Program-made: the position numbers and the translations under genes
Notes under the pieces: generated by a model
Database searches by the model: none
What the model was told of the DNA's origin: nothing
The model's input: the letters and a program-made list of their open reading frames with translations, nothing else
Origin: Mycoplasmopsis edwardii
GTDB lineage: Bacteria; Bacillota_I; Bacilli_A; Mycoplasmatales; Metamycoplasmataceae
Length of the DNA stretch: 64,000 nucleotides
Direction of reading: 5' to 3'
Assembly: GCF_900476105.1 (NCBI RefSeq)
Contig: NZ_LS991951.1
Location: 248,001-312,000, forward strand
Part shown: positions 22,101-33,149 of the stretch, piece after piece
Layout: each line of letters opens with the position of its first letter
Position numbering within the stretch: the first letter of the stretch is position 1

Positions 22101-24557
22101 GCAAATAAAAACTTTGCTGTTGTTGATGTCCAAGATATTATTGCTCAAAAAGCTTTTGAATCCCTTAATTTAGTACTTAAACTTAAAGCGGCTCCGCAAG
22201 AACCTGAAAGAGGAAATGGTAATTTCACAAACGAAGCACCTGGCAAAACAAGCGATGACCAACCAATTAATTCTAATGTTAGTTCAACAACTTTTTATGC
22301 TTCAAATGACAATTTCGCTAAACAAGGTGATAGAGCTAATACAAGCGAATTTAAACCAATTGTAGATAATTACTTTATGTACTTTTACGATGTTAAATCA
22401 ACAGCATCTAATTCAATTACATTTAAATTAGGTTTTATTAATAAAAATAACAATGCTATTAGATACACAAACAATAAAGAAATTACCCTAGTCAACTTAA
22501 GAAATGACTATAAAGAAAACTTATATCCAGAAGTAATTTTAAATAGACTTAAGTTAAGTGATATAACCATATCAGGACACTCAAACATAACTGCAAATGA
22601 TTTTATAAATAAAGTAAAATCAAATGATCAACAAATTTCAAACATGATAAGTTTTAAAGAATCATCATTAACATACAATAACTTTAAGCTTGATAAAACA
22701 AAAATTAAAATTGAAGAAGCAAAAAGAGTCGAAGTTGAAAATGGTCAATATTCTGTATATGTTAAATTAAGTTACACAAGTCCAGTCACAAGTAGAAAAG
22801 CGATAGGAAACATTTGATATAAATTAACTGGTTTTGCAAGATCTAATGCAACTAATGATGTCTTAAACTTTTCAAACGGATCTTTAAAAACTGTTTTTAA
22901 CTCAACTAGTTCAATAACAAGAGAAAGACAAATTGAACCATATTACAAAGATTTATTATGAACTTTTGATGAAGAAACTTCAAAAGCAAAATGATTATTT
23001 AAAGAAAAATACATTCAAAAAACATTATTATCAAACAATGCATCAAATAGAAAACTTAAAGTTAGATTATATGGAAACTTATTAATCCAAGATGTAAACA
23101 GACTCAAAAGAATTTCTGATAGTGATAAAAACTATTTATTTGAAATTGATTTTGAACAATTATCAAGAGGCCAAGAAATTGTTATCACAAAACAAACCAA
23201 TGAGTATTATATTGAAGGAAGTCATAATAAATATCCTAGACCAACAATGATTTTTAAAGCTAGATACATTAGCGGAGAAGGTGTTCACTTTAGTCTAGAA
23301 CTTCAAGAAAAAGAGTATAAACTATTTTTAGGTAACCCTTATGTTGAATCAATCACAGCAAGAGAATTATCAGGCCCTAGATATAGTGAATTTAAAAAAG
23401 ATAAAGCATTCTTATTAAATTACGCAGGGGCTCATGTTGACGTTGTCTATACAAATAATGTAGAACATGAAGAATTTGGTCAAAGAACAAATGAGTTTAA
23501 TTATAAACACCTTGATTATAATCAAGAAAACCAACCTATAACATTCTATACACCGGAAGAAGTAATTAATTCTGATATTTATAATCCAAACCAAAATGTG
23601 TCTTATGAATTACACAATGGTTATTTACAAGATCAAGAATATATGCATGCATCATGAAGAAACATTGATTTAGTAAATAACATTAGAAACCGTAGTTTTG
23701 CATTTAGTCAAGGTACAGCAACACAATTTGGTAAAGTAAGTAAATCAAGTGATAATACAAAACACTATATAATAACAAACAACCACGTTGAACATATTGG
23801 TAGATTTAGTGAATTACAAGGTGAAAATGTAGTAAAACCACAAACAAGAGGATACATAACAAAAACATCAAATAACTTTGGAAACGATATCGATGCAGGA
23901 TTCTCATACTGAGGTGGATTAAACACTGCAAATTCAATTCCAATTGAAGTATTATGATCTGGTGTCGATCAAATTAATAAAGAAGGACAACAGAGTTCAG
24001 GTCTTACAGTTGATATAACAGTTTTTGCTGTTGATACAAAAGATCTAATCAAGAAAGCTAAAGAAGTAGGAAAATTCGATTTAGCACTATGATTTGAAAA
24101 CTGAAGTAAACTCGATAATACAACATTAGATTTTAGTGGTGTTCAAAAAGGAGTTTACTTTGGCCCAAATGTTAAGAAGTTCGGAATGAGCGGATTCCCT
24201 TACGGGAAACAATCAGGATACTACTTAAATAGAGCTTCATCATCAACAACAGCTATTGGACTAACAAGACAAAATGGATATGCTCCAACATATTACAATG
24301 CAGGTAACTCAGGTACTGGTATTTTAGGAAATGATAACGAATACATTTCAACAATTAACTCAGGTGCTCCAAAAACATTCTTGCAATCATGAAATAATGA
24401 AAATGCAAGTTACAATTATTTTGGAATTAACTATGATAATGAAAATCCACTTGATTTAAAAAATACAAATTCCTTAGCTGCACAAATTATTAAGTGACAT
24501 TTACTTAAACCATTAGAAGTAGATATGCCTTGATACTTTAAAGATATTAAAAAATAA
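19161..24557 (+). CDS. Very large membrane-anchored DUF31-family serine protease
   Basis: The gene gives 1798 residues under code 4. After a Lys-rich start there is one membrane span (about residues 9-34, LAIVIGAVVGTAALIGGTTAGVFLG) and no lipobox, so it is anchored by that helix. Residues 50 to about 650 are low-complexity and probably coiled coil. The C-terminal 350 residues carry a trypsin-like triad: His1542 in TNNHVE, Asp1578 in GNDIDAGFSYW and Ser1717 in AGNSGTG. DUF31 includes the mycoplasma immunoglobulin protease MIP, which is usually about half this size. The target is unknown and no MIB-type antibody-binding gene is adjacent. Confidence 0.85.
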
Positions 24558-24564
24558 TAAAAAA

Positions 24565-24596
24565 TATTTGGTTAGTTTTTAGCCAAATCTTTTTTA
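24565..24596 (+). terminator. Terminator after the large DUF31 gene
   Basis: Arms ATTTGGTT and AGCCAAAT (one G-U pair) are followed by a T-tract. Confidence 0.7.
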
Positions 24597-24763
24597 TATC
24601 ACTTTTTAACTAAAACATATTGTATATAGTTATAAAAATATTTAACTAAAATTTTCATAAATATCCTTTTTTAATATAATTAAAAAGCAATATTAAGTTA
24701 TTGCCTCTACTAGTGGGAGATATAAAGAATATCGCTAGACCACAATATCGAAAGGATACAATT

Positions 24764-25357
24764 ATGGCAAAAAAAGAAATTCAACGTATTGCTAAATTGC
24801 AATTCCCAGCAGGGAAAGCTAAACCAGGTCCAGCACTTGCCGGTGTTGGTGTAAATATGCCTGAGTTTACAAAAGCATTTAACGATGCAACAAGAGATAG
24901 AGGGGACGAACCAGTTCCAGTACAAATTACTGTTTACAAAGATAAAACATTTGAATTCAAATTATTCACATCACCTGCTTCATACAAAATTAAACAAGCT
25001 GCTAAATTACAATCAGGTTCAAAAAATGCTAAAACTACTATTGTAGGAACAATTTCTAAAGATCAATTAAGAGAAATTGCTGAATACAAAATGCCAGACT
25101 TAAACACAAATGATATCGATGCTGCTATGGCTACAATTGCAGGAACAGCAAAACAAATGGGTGTTTTAGTAGAAGGATACGACGACATTTTCAAAGCTAA
25201 AGCTGCTGCCAAAGCCGCTGCCAAAGCCGCTGCTCTTGCTGATGCAAAAGCTGCTGCATTAGACGCTGACTTAGCTAACTTAGCTGAAACAAAAGGCCAA
25301 GGAATTGAAGTTACTACAATTAGTGACGAAGAAAAAGCAAACGAAGGAGATGAATAA
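24764..25357 (+). CDS. rplK: 50S ribosomal protein L11 with C-terminal extension
   Basis: L11 binds 23S rRNA at the GTPase-associated centre. The start MAKKEIQRIAKLQFPAGKAKPGPAL is typical, and the ATG at 24764 follows GAAAGGA; an upstream in-frame ATG at 24701 would add 21 unrelated residues and is rejected. The conserved core ends near residue 143 (GTAKQMGVLVEG), but the protein goes on to 197 residues with an Ala/Lys-rich segment built from 12-base DNA repeats and an acidic end (DEEKANEGDE). Bacterial L11 is normally about 141 residues. It overlaps rplA by one base. Confidence 0.95.
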   Translation: MAKKEIQRIAKLQFPAGKAKPGPALAGVGVNMPEFTKAFNDATRDRGDEPVPVQITVYKDKTFEFKLFTSPASYKIKQAAKLQSGSKNAKTTIVGTISKDQLREIAEYKMPDLNTNDIDAAMATIAGTAKQMGVLVEGYDDIFKAKAAAKAAAKAAALADAKAAALDADLANLAETKGQGIEVTTISDEEKANEGDE

Positions 25358-26052
25358 TGGCTAAACGTTTATCAAAAAACTTAAAAAATGCTCGTGAGCA
25401 ATTTGATAGAACAATTGCATATGAATTAGAAGAAGCTATTGAATTAGCAAAGAAAACTTCATACGCAAAATTTGACGCTTCAATCGACCTTGCTTTTAAC
25501 TTAAATCTTGACGTTCGTAAAGCAGACCAACAATTACGTGGTGCTGTATTACTTCCAAATGGTACAGGAAAAACAATTAGAGTTTTAGTAGCAACAAACA
25601 GCCCTGAAAAAGCTAAATTATCTAAAGAAGCTGGAGCAGACATTGTTGTTGATGGACAAGCATTAGAACAAAAAATTAAAGAAGATGACTTTAACTTTGA
25701 TGTTATGGTTGCTGACCCAGCAATGATGCCTTTATTAGGGAAATACGGTAAAAAATTAGGGCCTAAAGGTTTAATGCCTAACCCTAAAACAGGTACAGTT
25801 ACTCCAACTCCTGAAAAAGCTGTAGAAGAACTTAAAAAAGGTAAAGCAAACTATCGTACAGATAAAGCAGGTATTGTACACTCATTAATCGGTAAAAAAT
25901 CTATGTCAACAGAAGCATTAGTAGAAAATGCTAAAGTACTTATCTCTTTAATTAAAAAACTTAAACCAGCTGCTGTTAAAGGTACATACATGTTAAACTT
26001 AACAGTTTCAGCATCAATGGGACCAAGTGTAAAAATTAAAATTGAAAAATAA
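25357..26052 (+). CDS. rplA: 50S ribosomal protein L1
   Basis: L1 builds the mobile stalk of the large subunit and in many bacteria represses its own L11-L1 message. The 231-residue protein shows the expected GVVLPNGTGK-like stretch (AVLLPNGTGKTIRVLV), GKYGKKLGPKGLMPNPKTGTV and the C-terminal GTYMLNLTVSASMGPSVKI. Its ATG shares a base with the rplK stop. The 5' leader of rplK (24690-24763) would be the place for an L1 binding site; I could not recognise one with confidence. Confidence 0.97.
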   Translation: MAKRLSKNLKNAREQFDRTIAYELEEAIELAKKTSYAKFDASIDLAFNLNLDVRKADQQLRGAVLLPNGTGKTIRVLVATNSPEKAKLSKEAGADIVVDGQALEQKIKEDDFNFDVMVADPAMMPLLGKYGKKLGPKGLMPNPKTGTVTPTPEKAVEELKKGKANYRTDKAGIVHSLIGKKSMSTEALVENAKVLISLIKKLKPAAVKGTYMLNLTVSASMGPSVKIKIEK

Positions 26053-26056
26053 TAAA

Positions 26057-26083
26057 AGTAAAGGGTCATCCCTTTATTTTTTT
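26057..26083 (+). terminator. Terminator of rplK-rplA
   Basis: TAAAGGG / CCCTTTA arms around TCAT, then a T-tract, seven bases after the rplA stop. Confidence 0.85.
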
Positions 26084-26186
26084 ATTTAATTGTCACTATA
26101 ATTACATGCAACTTTATAGATATTTTTTCTTAAAAATCGACATTTTTTAGTCTCAAATGTACACATAAAAAATAACACTTTTGTGG

Positions 26187-26221
26187 TATAATTAAATTAA
26201 TAAAATATAATTTTATTAATT
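26187..26221 (+). promoter_or_regulatory. gyrA promoter -10 and leader hairpin
   Basis: TATAAT at 26187-26192 is preceded by TG with one base between, an extended -10. Three bases on, a perfect 12-base inverted repeat (AATTAATAAAAT / ATTTTATTAATT, 26195-26221) with a three-base loop would lie at the very start of the transcript, ahead of the TGGAGGAAAT ribosome site. Confidence 0.5.
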
Positions 26222-26241
26222 AACAATATTTTGGAGGAAAT

Positions 26242-28932
26242 ATGTCAAAAGATTTAAACAAAGATGATGATAAAAAACTTTTAGACGACGAAGTTAAAGT
26301 AGAATTAGAAACTAAAACAGAATATGATTATGAAGAAGACAATAGAATGATCTTCAGAAAAAATGTAAAAGTTAAAGAAGAAATAGAAGAAGAGGAAGAC
26401 GCTCCACAAAATAGTGATGAGTATGAAGTTAGTTCACAATTAATTTCAGAGCCAATTGATGGATTAAACCCAGTTGTCTTAGATAGTGAAATGAAAACTT
26501 CATTCTTAGAATATGCAATGAGCGTTATTGTTTCACGTGCTTTACCCGATGCTCGTGATGGATTAAAACCTGTTCACAGAAGAATTCTTTATGATATGTT
26601 TGAGTTAGGTATTACTTCTGGTTCTCAACACAGAAAGTCGGCTCGTATTGTTGGGGACGTACTTGGTAAGTACCACCCACATGGTGACTCATCAGTTTAT
26701 GATGCTATGGTTCGTATGGCACAAGATTTCTCTATGCGTTATCCACTTGTTGATGGACACGGTAACTTCGGTTCAATCGACGGGGATCAAGCAGCTGCTA
26801 TGCGTTATACAGAAGCAAGAATGACTAAACTTTCTGGTGAGTTATTAGAAAGCATTAGAAAAGACACAGTTGACTTTGTCGATAACTATGATGCTACAGA
26901 AAAAGAGCCTGTTGTTTTACCATCAAGATTCCCTAACTTATTTGTTACAGGTGCTTCAGGTATTGCGGTTGGTATGGCTACAGAAATTCCTCCTCACAAC
27001 TTAGGAGAAATTATTGATGCAACAGTAGCACTTGCTAAAAATCCTGAAATTACTACACAAGAATTAATGAAACATGTTAAGGGACCTGATTTCCCAACTG
27101 GTGGAATTATCTTGGGTACTAAAGGTATTTTAGACACATACGAAACAGGGCGTGGAAGTATTATTGTTCGTTCAAAAACTGAAATCATTGAAAACGCAAA
27201 TGGAAAATCTAGAATTATTGTTACAGAAATTCCATATGCAGTTAAAACAAGTACAATCGTTCAAAAAATTGTTGATTTAGTTAAAGAAAAAGTTATTGAA
27301 GGTATTGCTGACATTAGAGATGAAACTAACTTAAATGGTATTAGAATTGTTCTTGATATCAAAAAAGGTTTCAATCCTCACATTATCTTAAACCAATTAT
27401 TCCAAAAATCATATTTACAAGTTTCATACAGCTCAAACATTGTTGCTTTAGTTAATGGTGAACCAAAATTATTAAACTTAAAACAAGGATTAGAAGTTTA
27501 TATCGATCACCAAAAAGAAGTTGTTACTCGTAGATTAAATTATGACTTAGCAAAAGCTGAAGAAAAAGTTCACATTTTAGAAGGTTTAAAAATTGCAGTT
27601 CAAAATATTGATGAAGTTGTAAGAATTATTAAAACATCTAAAACAGATCAAATTGCTCAAGAAAGACTTGCAGAAAGATTTGATTTAAGTGAAAGACAAA
27701 CAAAAGCTATCCTAGACATGAACTTACGTCGTTTAACAGGATTAAACTACGAAAAAATGGTTGATGAAATCAATGCTTTATACATTGAAATCAAAGGATA
27801 CAAAGAAATATTAGCTAGCGAAGAAAGATTAATTAACTTAATTGTTGAAGAATTAACAACAATTAAAGAAAAATACTCAGATGAAAGAAGAACACACATT
27901 GACTACTTTGGTGTAGGTAAAATTAATGATGAAGACTTAATTCCTCAAAGTGATATTGTTATTACTACATCAGTTAATGGATATGTAAAAAGAATCAATC
28001 TTGATGAATACAACACACAGAACCGTGGTGGTGTAGGAAGCATTAGTATGAAAACTTATGGTGATGATGATATTTCAATGATTATCAAAGCTTCAACACA
28101 TACAGATTTATTATTATTCTCAAACTTTGGTAAAGCTTACGCTTTAAGAGGTTACCAAATTCCAGAAGGTTCAAAACAAAGTAAGGGTGTACCATTTATT
28201 AACATCATTGATACACTAAATGTTAATGAGGGCGAAAAAATTATCTCAATTATTGATGCAGGATCATTTGAAGATAACTTATTCCTTGCAACAATTACCA
28301 AAAAAGGTATTTTCAAGAAAACACCATTATCATTATTCAGTAATGTAAGAAGAAACGGATTGCTTGCTTTCAAATTACAAGAAGGTGACCAATTAGTGCG
28401 TGCTTTCATTGCTTCAGAAGGTGATAACATTATGGTAGCTAATAACTACAAAAATATTGCTTTATTTAGTATTGATGATGTTAGAGCACTTGGAAGAACA
28501 GCAATGGGTGTTAAAGCAATTAAACTTACAGATGATCAATATGTAATTAATGCTTCGTCAAATAAAGATGGAAACTTAATCCTTTCATTAGGTACAAAAG
28601 GTTTTGGAAAAATTACAGATGAATCTGAATATAGATTAGCAAAAAGAGGTGCTAAAGGTATTTCTGGAATTAACCCAGAAAAAGCTGGAAACTTAGTTTT
28701 TGCTTCATATGTAAAGTTAAGTGATGAACTTTTAGTCATTACTTCAAGCGGAACAACAATCAGAGTTAGAATTAACCAAATTAGTGAAACTTCAAGAAAC
28801 ACAAAAGGAGTTAAAATTATTAACTTAAAAGAAAATGATGACATTGTCGCAGTTGAAGTTATTAAAACTGAACTTAATAATGAAGAAAGTCAAGAAAATA
28901 AACAAATTGATTCTCAAGAAAACCATGAATAA
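26242..28932 (+). CDS. gyrA: DNA gyrase subunit A
   Basis: The 896-residue subunit cuts and rejoins DNA during supercoiling by the GyrA2B2 enzyme. A poorly conserved acidic N-terminal extension of about 70 residues precedes the family start [30 protein letters not shown]. The quinolone-resistance region [19 protein letters not shown] keeps Ser150 and Asp154, equal to E. coli Ser83 and Asp87, so it looks wild type. The catalytic Tyr is in AMRYTEARM. The GyrA box near residue 593 is QNRGGVG rather than QRRGGKG, and the six-bladed C-terminal domain follows. The sequence around the active site favours GyrA over ParC. It appears monocistronic. Confidence 0.93.
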   Translation: MSKDLNKDDDKKLLDDEVKVELETKTEYDYEEDNRMIFRKNVKVKEEIEEEEDAPQNSDEYEVSSQLISEPIDGLNPVVLDSEMKTSFLEYAMSVIVSRALPDARDGLKPVHRRILYDMFELGITSGSQHRKSARIVGDVLGKYHPHGDSSVYDAMVRMAQDFSMRYPLVDGHGNFGSIDGDQAAAMRYTEARMTKLSGELLESIRKDTVDFVDNYDATEKEPVVLPSRFPNLFVTGASGIAVGMATEIPPHNLGEIIDATVALAKNPEITTQELMKHVKGPDFPTGGIILGTKGILDTYETGRGSIIVRSKTEIIENANGKSRIIVTEIPYAVKTSTIVQKIVDLVKEKVIEGIADIRDETNLNGIRIVLDIKKGFNPHIILNQLFQKSYLQVSYSSNIVALVNGEPKLLNLKQGLEVYIDHQKEVVTRRLNYDLAKAEEKVHILEGLKIAVQNIDEVVRIIKTSKTDQIAQERLAERFDLSERQTKAILDMNLRRLTGLNYEKMVDEINALYIEIKGYKEILASEERLINLIVEELTTIKEKYSDERRTHIDYFGVGKINDEDLIPQSDIVITTSVNGYVKRINLDEYNTQNRGGVGSISMKTYGDDDISMIIKASTHTDLLLFSNFGKAYALRGYQIPEGSKQSKGVPFINIIDTLNVNEGEKIISIIDAGSFEDNLFLATITKKGIFKKTPLSLFSNVRRNGLLAFKLQEGDQLVRAFIASEGDNIMVANNYKNIALFSIDDVRALGRTAMGVKAIKLTDDQYVINASSNKDGNLILSLGTKGFGKITDESEYRLAKRGAKGISGINPEKAGNLVFASYVKLSDELLVITSSGTTIRVRINQISETSRNTKGVKIINLKENDDIVAVEVIKTELNNEESQENKQIDSQENHE

Positions 28933-28960
28933 TTTTTGCGATTAATAAGTAATAAATAAA

Positions 28961-28990
28961 AAATTTGTAACATTGTTTACAAGTTTTTTT
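28961..28990 (+). terminator. Terminator after gyrA
   Basis: Arms TTTGTAA and TTACAAG (one G-U pair) are followed by a T-run. Confidence 0.6.
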
Positions 28991-29045
28991 AATTCTCTTA
29001 ATAAAGACTTTTTGCATTTATAAGTTTTAATTTATAATTGTTATT

Positions 29046-29657
29046 ATGAGACTTAGACATGATAATACAGCGCAAGAAAAGTTAAATAATTCACCGTTTT
29101 ACTTAAACAATTTTCCAATCAATGTTAACTCAAATGACATCATTGAAATTGGTACAGGTAAAGGTGAAATGATAGCTAAACTCGCTCTAAATAATCCAAA
29201 CAAAAGATTTTTTGCAGTTGAAAAATATCCAACAGTAGCTAATAAAATCTTAAAAAAAATCAATGAACTAAACTTAAATAACTTATTTATCATCACAAAA
29301 GATGCTACAAGTTTACTTGAAATCTTTCAAGGAAATGTTGATACAATTTGACTTACTTTTTCAGATCCATGACCAAAAAATGCACATGAAAAAAGAAGAC
29401 TTACATACAAAACATTTTTAAACTTATACAAAGAATTATTAAGTAACGAAGGTAAATTATTGTTTAAAACTGATAATGATAAATTATTTGCATATTCACT
29501 TGAATCACTAGCTCAAAACAATTGAAATATTATTGATCATACAAATGACTTACATAATTCAAAATATAACGAAAACAACTACAAAACAGGTTATGAAGAA
29601 AAATGATCTTCAAAAGGTAAAAATATTAACTTTTTAATAGCACAATATAAAGGATAA
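29046..29657 (+). CDS. trmB: tRNA (guanine-N7-)-methyltransferase
   Basis: TrmB methylates G46 in the variable loop of tRNA using S-adenosylmethionine. The 203-residue enzyme has the SAM-binding [11 protein letters not shown] near residue 35 and the catalytic and substrate motif [19 protein letters not shown], diagnostic of TrmB; the Trp of DPWPK is coded by TGA. The start [10 protein letters not shown] matches the usual family start MRxRxxxxA. It is followed after two bases by the aminopeptidase gene, with an AAAGGA ribosome site at its 3' end. Confidence 0.93.
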
Positions 29658-29659
29658 AC

Positions 29660-30742
29660 ATGAAAGCACAAGAATTTAAAAATAGACTTAAAAAATACAT
29701 GAGCATTGAAGCAATGTCGAGATATGAAGAACCAGTTGCTAATGAATTAAGAGAAAATATTAGCAACCAATACGAAGTTAGTCGTGATAAATTTGGTTCA
29801 ATAATCTTTTTCAAAAAATCTAAAAAGCAAAATGCACCTAAAGTTATGATCGCAGCACACATGGACGAAGTAGGGTATGTTGTTAAATCAATTAACAAAT
29901 TAGGACAAATCTTATTATCACCAATTGGTGGAATTTGAGCTTCAACTGTAATTGGCACTAAAGCAAAATTAATTACTTCAAAAGGTGAAGAGTTTTTAGG
30001 TGTTTTTGGTCACACAAGTATTCACATTATGGAACGTGAAAAAATGGTAAAAGCCTTAACAAATGATGAGCTTTATGCAGACTTTGGATTTTTAAATAAA
30101 GATGAGGCAATTGAGGCTGGTGTTGAAATCGGTGATAGAGTTCAAATGAGTGGTGAAACTATTGAATTTAAAAACCCTGATTTAATTGGTGGTAAAGCGA
30201 TGGATAACCGTGCAGGTGTTACTGTATTAGAAACAATAGCTAACACAGTTGCTAACATCGATTTAGATGTTGACTTATACTTAGTAGGAACAGTTCAAGA
30301 AGAAGTAGGAACAAGAGGCGCAAGAACTTCAGTTAGCATAATTAAACCAGACATTGCTATTGCTCTTGATACAACATCTTCACATGATACATTCGGAACA
30401 ATTGAAGGAACTACAGCATTATTTAAAGGTGCTGCTTTAAGAGTTAAAGATGGCGGAACTTTAATGGATCCAAAATTATTAGCATTCTTTGAAAAAACAG
30501 CACAAAAGCATAATATAAAGGCTTATAAGTTTGTTGCAGCAGGTGGTGGAACAGATGCTAAGGAATTACAATTCTCACCTGATGGAGGTGCTGCCACTAT
30601 CACAATTTCACTTCCACAAAGATACTTACACAGTCCAATTGGTGTTTGTGCAATTAGTGACTTATTAGCTGCATCTGACTTAATTACAAACTTTTTACAA
30701 GACTTAAATGAAGAAGAATTTTCAAACATTAAGTATAAATAA
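29660..30742 (+). CDS. M42-family aminopeptidase
   Basis: A 360-residue cytoplasmic metallo-aminopeptidase of the glutamyl/deblocking aminopeptidase group (PepA/YsdC/FrvX), which trims peptides to free amino acids. Metal ligands and catalytic residues appear in order: AAHMDEVG, GGKAMDNRAG, TVQEEVGTRGA, IALDTT and the late YLHSPIG His. GGGTDAKELQF is typical of M42. One TGA (GGIWAST) splits it under the standard code. It is coupled to trmB. The peptide specificity cannot be read from sequence. Confidence 0.92.
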
Positions 30743-30790
30743 TGAATAAAAAACCAAAATTTTTAAACAGGGATTTTTTTCGAACACTTT

Positions 30791-30844
30791 AATCCTATGC
30801 GAACTCAATTTTTGGATTTAACCAAAATTGAATTCCATAGGATT
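30791..30844. terminator. Long hairpin between the aminopeptidase and the IS remnant
   Basis: Outer arms AATCCTATG and CATAGGATT and inner arms CTCAATTTT and AAAATTGA form a long interrupted stem. T-rich sequence follows on both strands, so it may end transcription from both sides. It could also be the trace of an IS end. Confidence 0.5.
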
Positions 30845-30877
30845 TTATTTGTATAATTTTATTTTTTTGTAGAATAA

Positions 30878-31325
30878 TTAATCAAAATTCATTTGACAGC
30901 ATTTCATAGAAAAGTCAGGAAAAATTTTGCTTTTAAGTATCAAGAAAAAATACTCAATTTCACTATTATCTAAACTATTACCGATTCTTGACATTGATAT
31001 CTTTCCATTTAAAGATTTAATTTTATTGATATAGTCTATTGAGGAATATGCAGAACCATGATCTGAATGTAAAATAAAATTATTTTTAAATTTTGTATTT
31101 TTAATATTATTTAAAACTAATTCAGTATCATTATTTAATGATATTTCATATGTTACAAACTTATATTTATGATCAATTATAGCTGATAAGTAAATATGAT
31201 TTTGATTAATGTCTTTTGAAGCTAGTATATAAGTTACATTAGTTGTGTAAATTACATTATTCCTTGAATTATAATCTCTTTGAACCAAATCTGTAAACTT
31301 AACATTAGTATTTTTGTATTCTTTT
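30878..31325 (-). mobile_element. IS3-family transposase remnant (integrase core)
   Basis: About 148 residues match the C-terminal integrase half of IS3-type (IS1138-like) transposases of mycoplasmas: TTNVTYI, FILHSDHGSAYSS and GNSLDNSEIEYFF. The first acidic residue of the DDE triad is Asn in TTNVTYI, where Asp is expected, and the frame runs into TAA at its upstream end with no proper start; the N-terminal half and orfA are missing. It is therefore inactive. It abuts the uvrA remnant, so the element seems to have landed in, or recombined with, that copy. Confidence 0.8.
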
Positions 31326-31329
31326 TATC

Positions 31330-32169
31330 TCTTTTTTCTACGTACAAAAGTGAATAAATGAAAACATTCTAGTTTCTATCTTCGGTATTGAAAAATCTTT
31401 ATAAATACAAGCATGTAATTTTGAAAAAGTTTAAATTTCTTTTTTGTCTAGATTCTCAATTTTCACTATCCCACCAGCTTTATCGGTAGTGATATTAATA
31501 GCTTCAGAAATTCTATTGTAGTTTTCTTCGTTAACTTTAACTCTATCGATAACTAAATCAATCGTGTGTTTGTAATTTTTATCAAGATCAATTTTATCTT
31601 TAAGTGATAATATTTCACCATCAACTGTAGCTCTTAGATATTTAACATTTTTTAATTTCTCTACTAAATTAGCATGAGTACCTTTTTCATTATCAGCAAT
31701 TGGTGCATAAATAATTAATTGAGTGTTTTGGGATTTTTATAAGCTAAATTTAAAATATATTTTGTGGTTTGTGGAGTTATTTCAATATTATGTCTTGGAC
31801 AGTATGATTTTACAATTCTTGCATAAAGCAATCTTAAATAATCATAAATTTCTGTAACTGTACTAACAGTTGAACGAGGGTTATTATGAATGGTTTTTTG
31901 TTCAATAGAAATTGAAGGACTTAACCCTTCAATTTTTTTCAACATTAGGCTTTTTTGTTCCACTCAAAAAAGTTATTGAATATGAACTAAGAAAATCAAC
32001 GTATCTCCTTATCTCTTCTTAGTAAATAGTACTAAAAACCAGCGAACTTTTACCACTAACGCTAAGACCTGTAAATAGTACTAATTTATTTTTGGAACTT
32101 CTAAAGAAACATTTTTTAAATTATTTTCTTTTGCCCCGTGATAATGATTTTGTTGTTATTTTTATTCAT
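31330..32169 (-). pseudogene. uvrA fragment (N-terminal quarter), frameshifted
   Basis: The minus strand shows pieces of UvrA in order over three frames: an N-terminal stretch ending in NNLKNVSLEVPKNKLV, a Walker A-like TGLSVSGKSSL, then [66 protein letters not shown]-like sequence and FSIPKIETRMFSF. Frameshifts lie near 31715, 31945 and 32110 and a TAA near 31440. About 265 of some 940 residues are represented and the rest is cut off by the IS remnant. UvrA recognises damaged DNA in excision repair; a complete copy should exist elsewhere. The Walker A Gly is Val (GLSVSGKS). Confidence 0.85.
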
Positions 32170-32435
32170 GTTGAACACTGAATTTAAAATATAAATATAT
32201 TTTACTTTTATTAAGGAAAATATAACAAATTCATTTTAATGTTTTTTATGCAAAAATATGGAAATTTCATAATTATTTTAACATTAATGCTGTTTTAATT
32301 ATAAAATGTATAAGAAATAGCGAATTAAAAAAGAGATTCAATTAAAATAGTTGCTTATGAACTTTTTCAAGTTAATTTAGATATAGGAAGTATTATTAAG
32401 TTTAAAAAAATAAAAAATTTTAACGGAGGTAATTT
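32170..32435. other. Non-coding AT-rich spacer
   Basis: I see no gene, hairpin or known RNA here. Only the GGAGG ribosome site at 32425-32429 for the next gene stands out. Confidence 0.5.
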
Positions 32436-33149
32436 ATGTCTTGATTATTATTATTCGTTTTCTTTTCGTTGTTTATTTCTTATTGAGCTGTTATTTTTGC
32501 TCTTTATTTTAAGGTATTTAAAATATTTAAAATAGCAAAATTTCAATTAAATTTAATGGTAAAAATTAATCAAAATAAAAAAGAAATCTCATTAAATTCT
32601 AAATATGTTGAAGGTTTTAATTTGCTTGAAGAACTTTGAAAATCAGGAAAAAAGAAATTTTGAATTTTATTTATTTTTTCTTTAGCAATTTGTTGAGTAT
32701 TTAATTTGATTTTTTTATTTATGTTAGGATTTAAAAATTCTTTATTGTGAAATTTAATATTATTTTCGTCATTTTTGCCAGTAATACTATTTGTTTTATG
32801 TTGAATAATGAAAGACTGCTATATTTTTAAGAAAAGTTTAGTTCAAATGAAAGACATTATTTCAAAATCATCCATTAAAAACCAACTAACTGATATTTTT
32901 GGTTACAAAGAATTTTTGTTAGAGGAAAATAAAAAGAAAGAATATTATTACATTGGTGATGTCGAAAAAGATCTTTTTTTAAATTACAATATAGTTCTAA
33001 AGTTAAGTAAATTAGAAAAAGATCAAGCTCTTTCTTTATATTATTTTTTTATTTGAGGTTCTCATTTTGAAGAATCAGAAACAAGCATTGATGATTATGA
33101 AATGCTTTATTTAGAATGCATTAACTTGTCGGAGAAATTATGGAAATAA
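32436..33149 (+). CDS. Membrane protein of the IWGxH family, copy 1
   Basis: A 237-residue protein with an N-terminal span (WLLLFVFFSLFISYWAVIFA), a cytoplasmic-looking stretch, a pair of spans at about residues 72-125, and a soluble C-terminal third ending FFIWGSHFEE...YLECINLSEKLWK. Eight or more TGA codons are Trp. The last 30 residues align with two neighbours at 33140 and 35022 around IWG(S/I/V)H followed by acidic residues and a terminal helix with NL. A GGAGG site precedes the ATG. It overlaps the next gene by ten bases. I do not know the family or function. Confidence 0.75.

Noticed and set aside
24701-24763. Upstream in-frame ATG that would lengthen L11 by 21 residues
   Set aside because: The residues before MAKKEIQ do not resemble L11, and a clear GAAAGGA site precedes the ATG at 24764.
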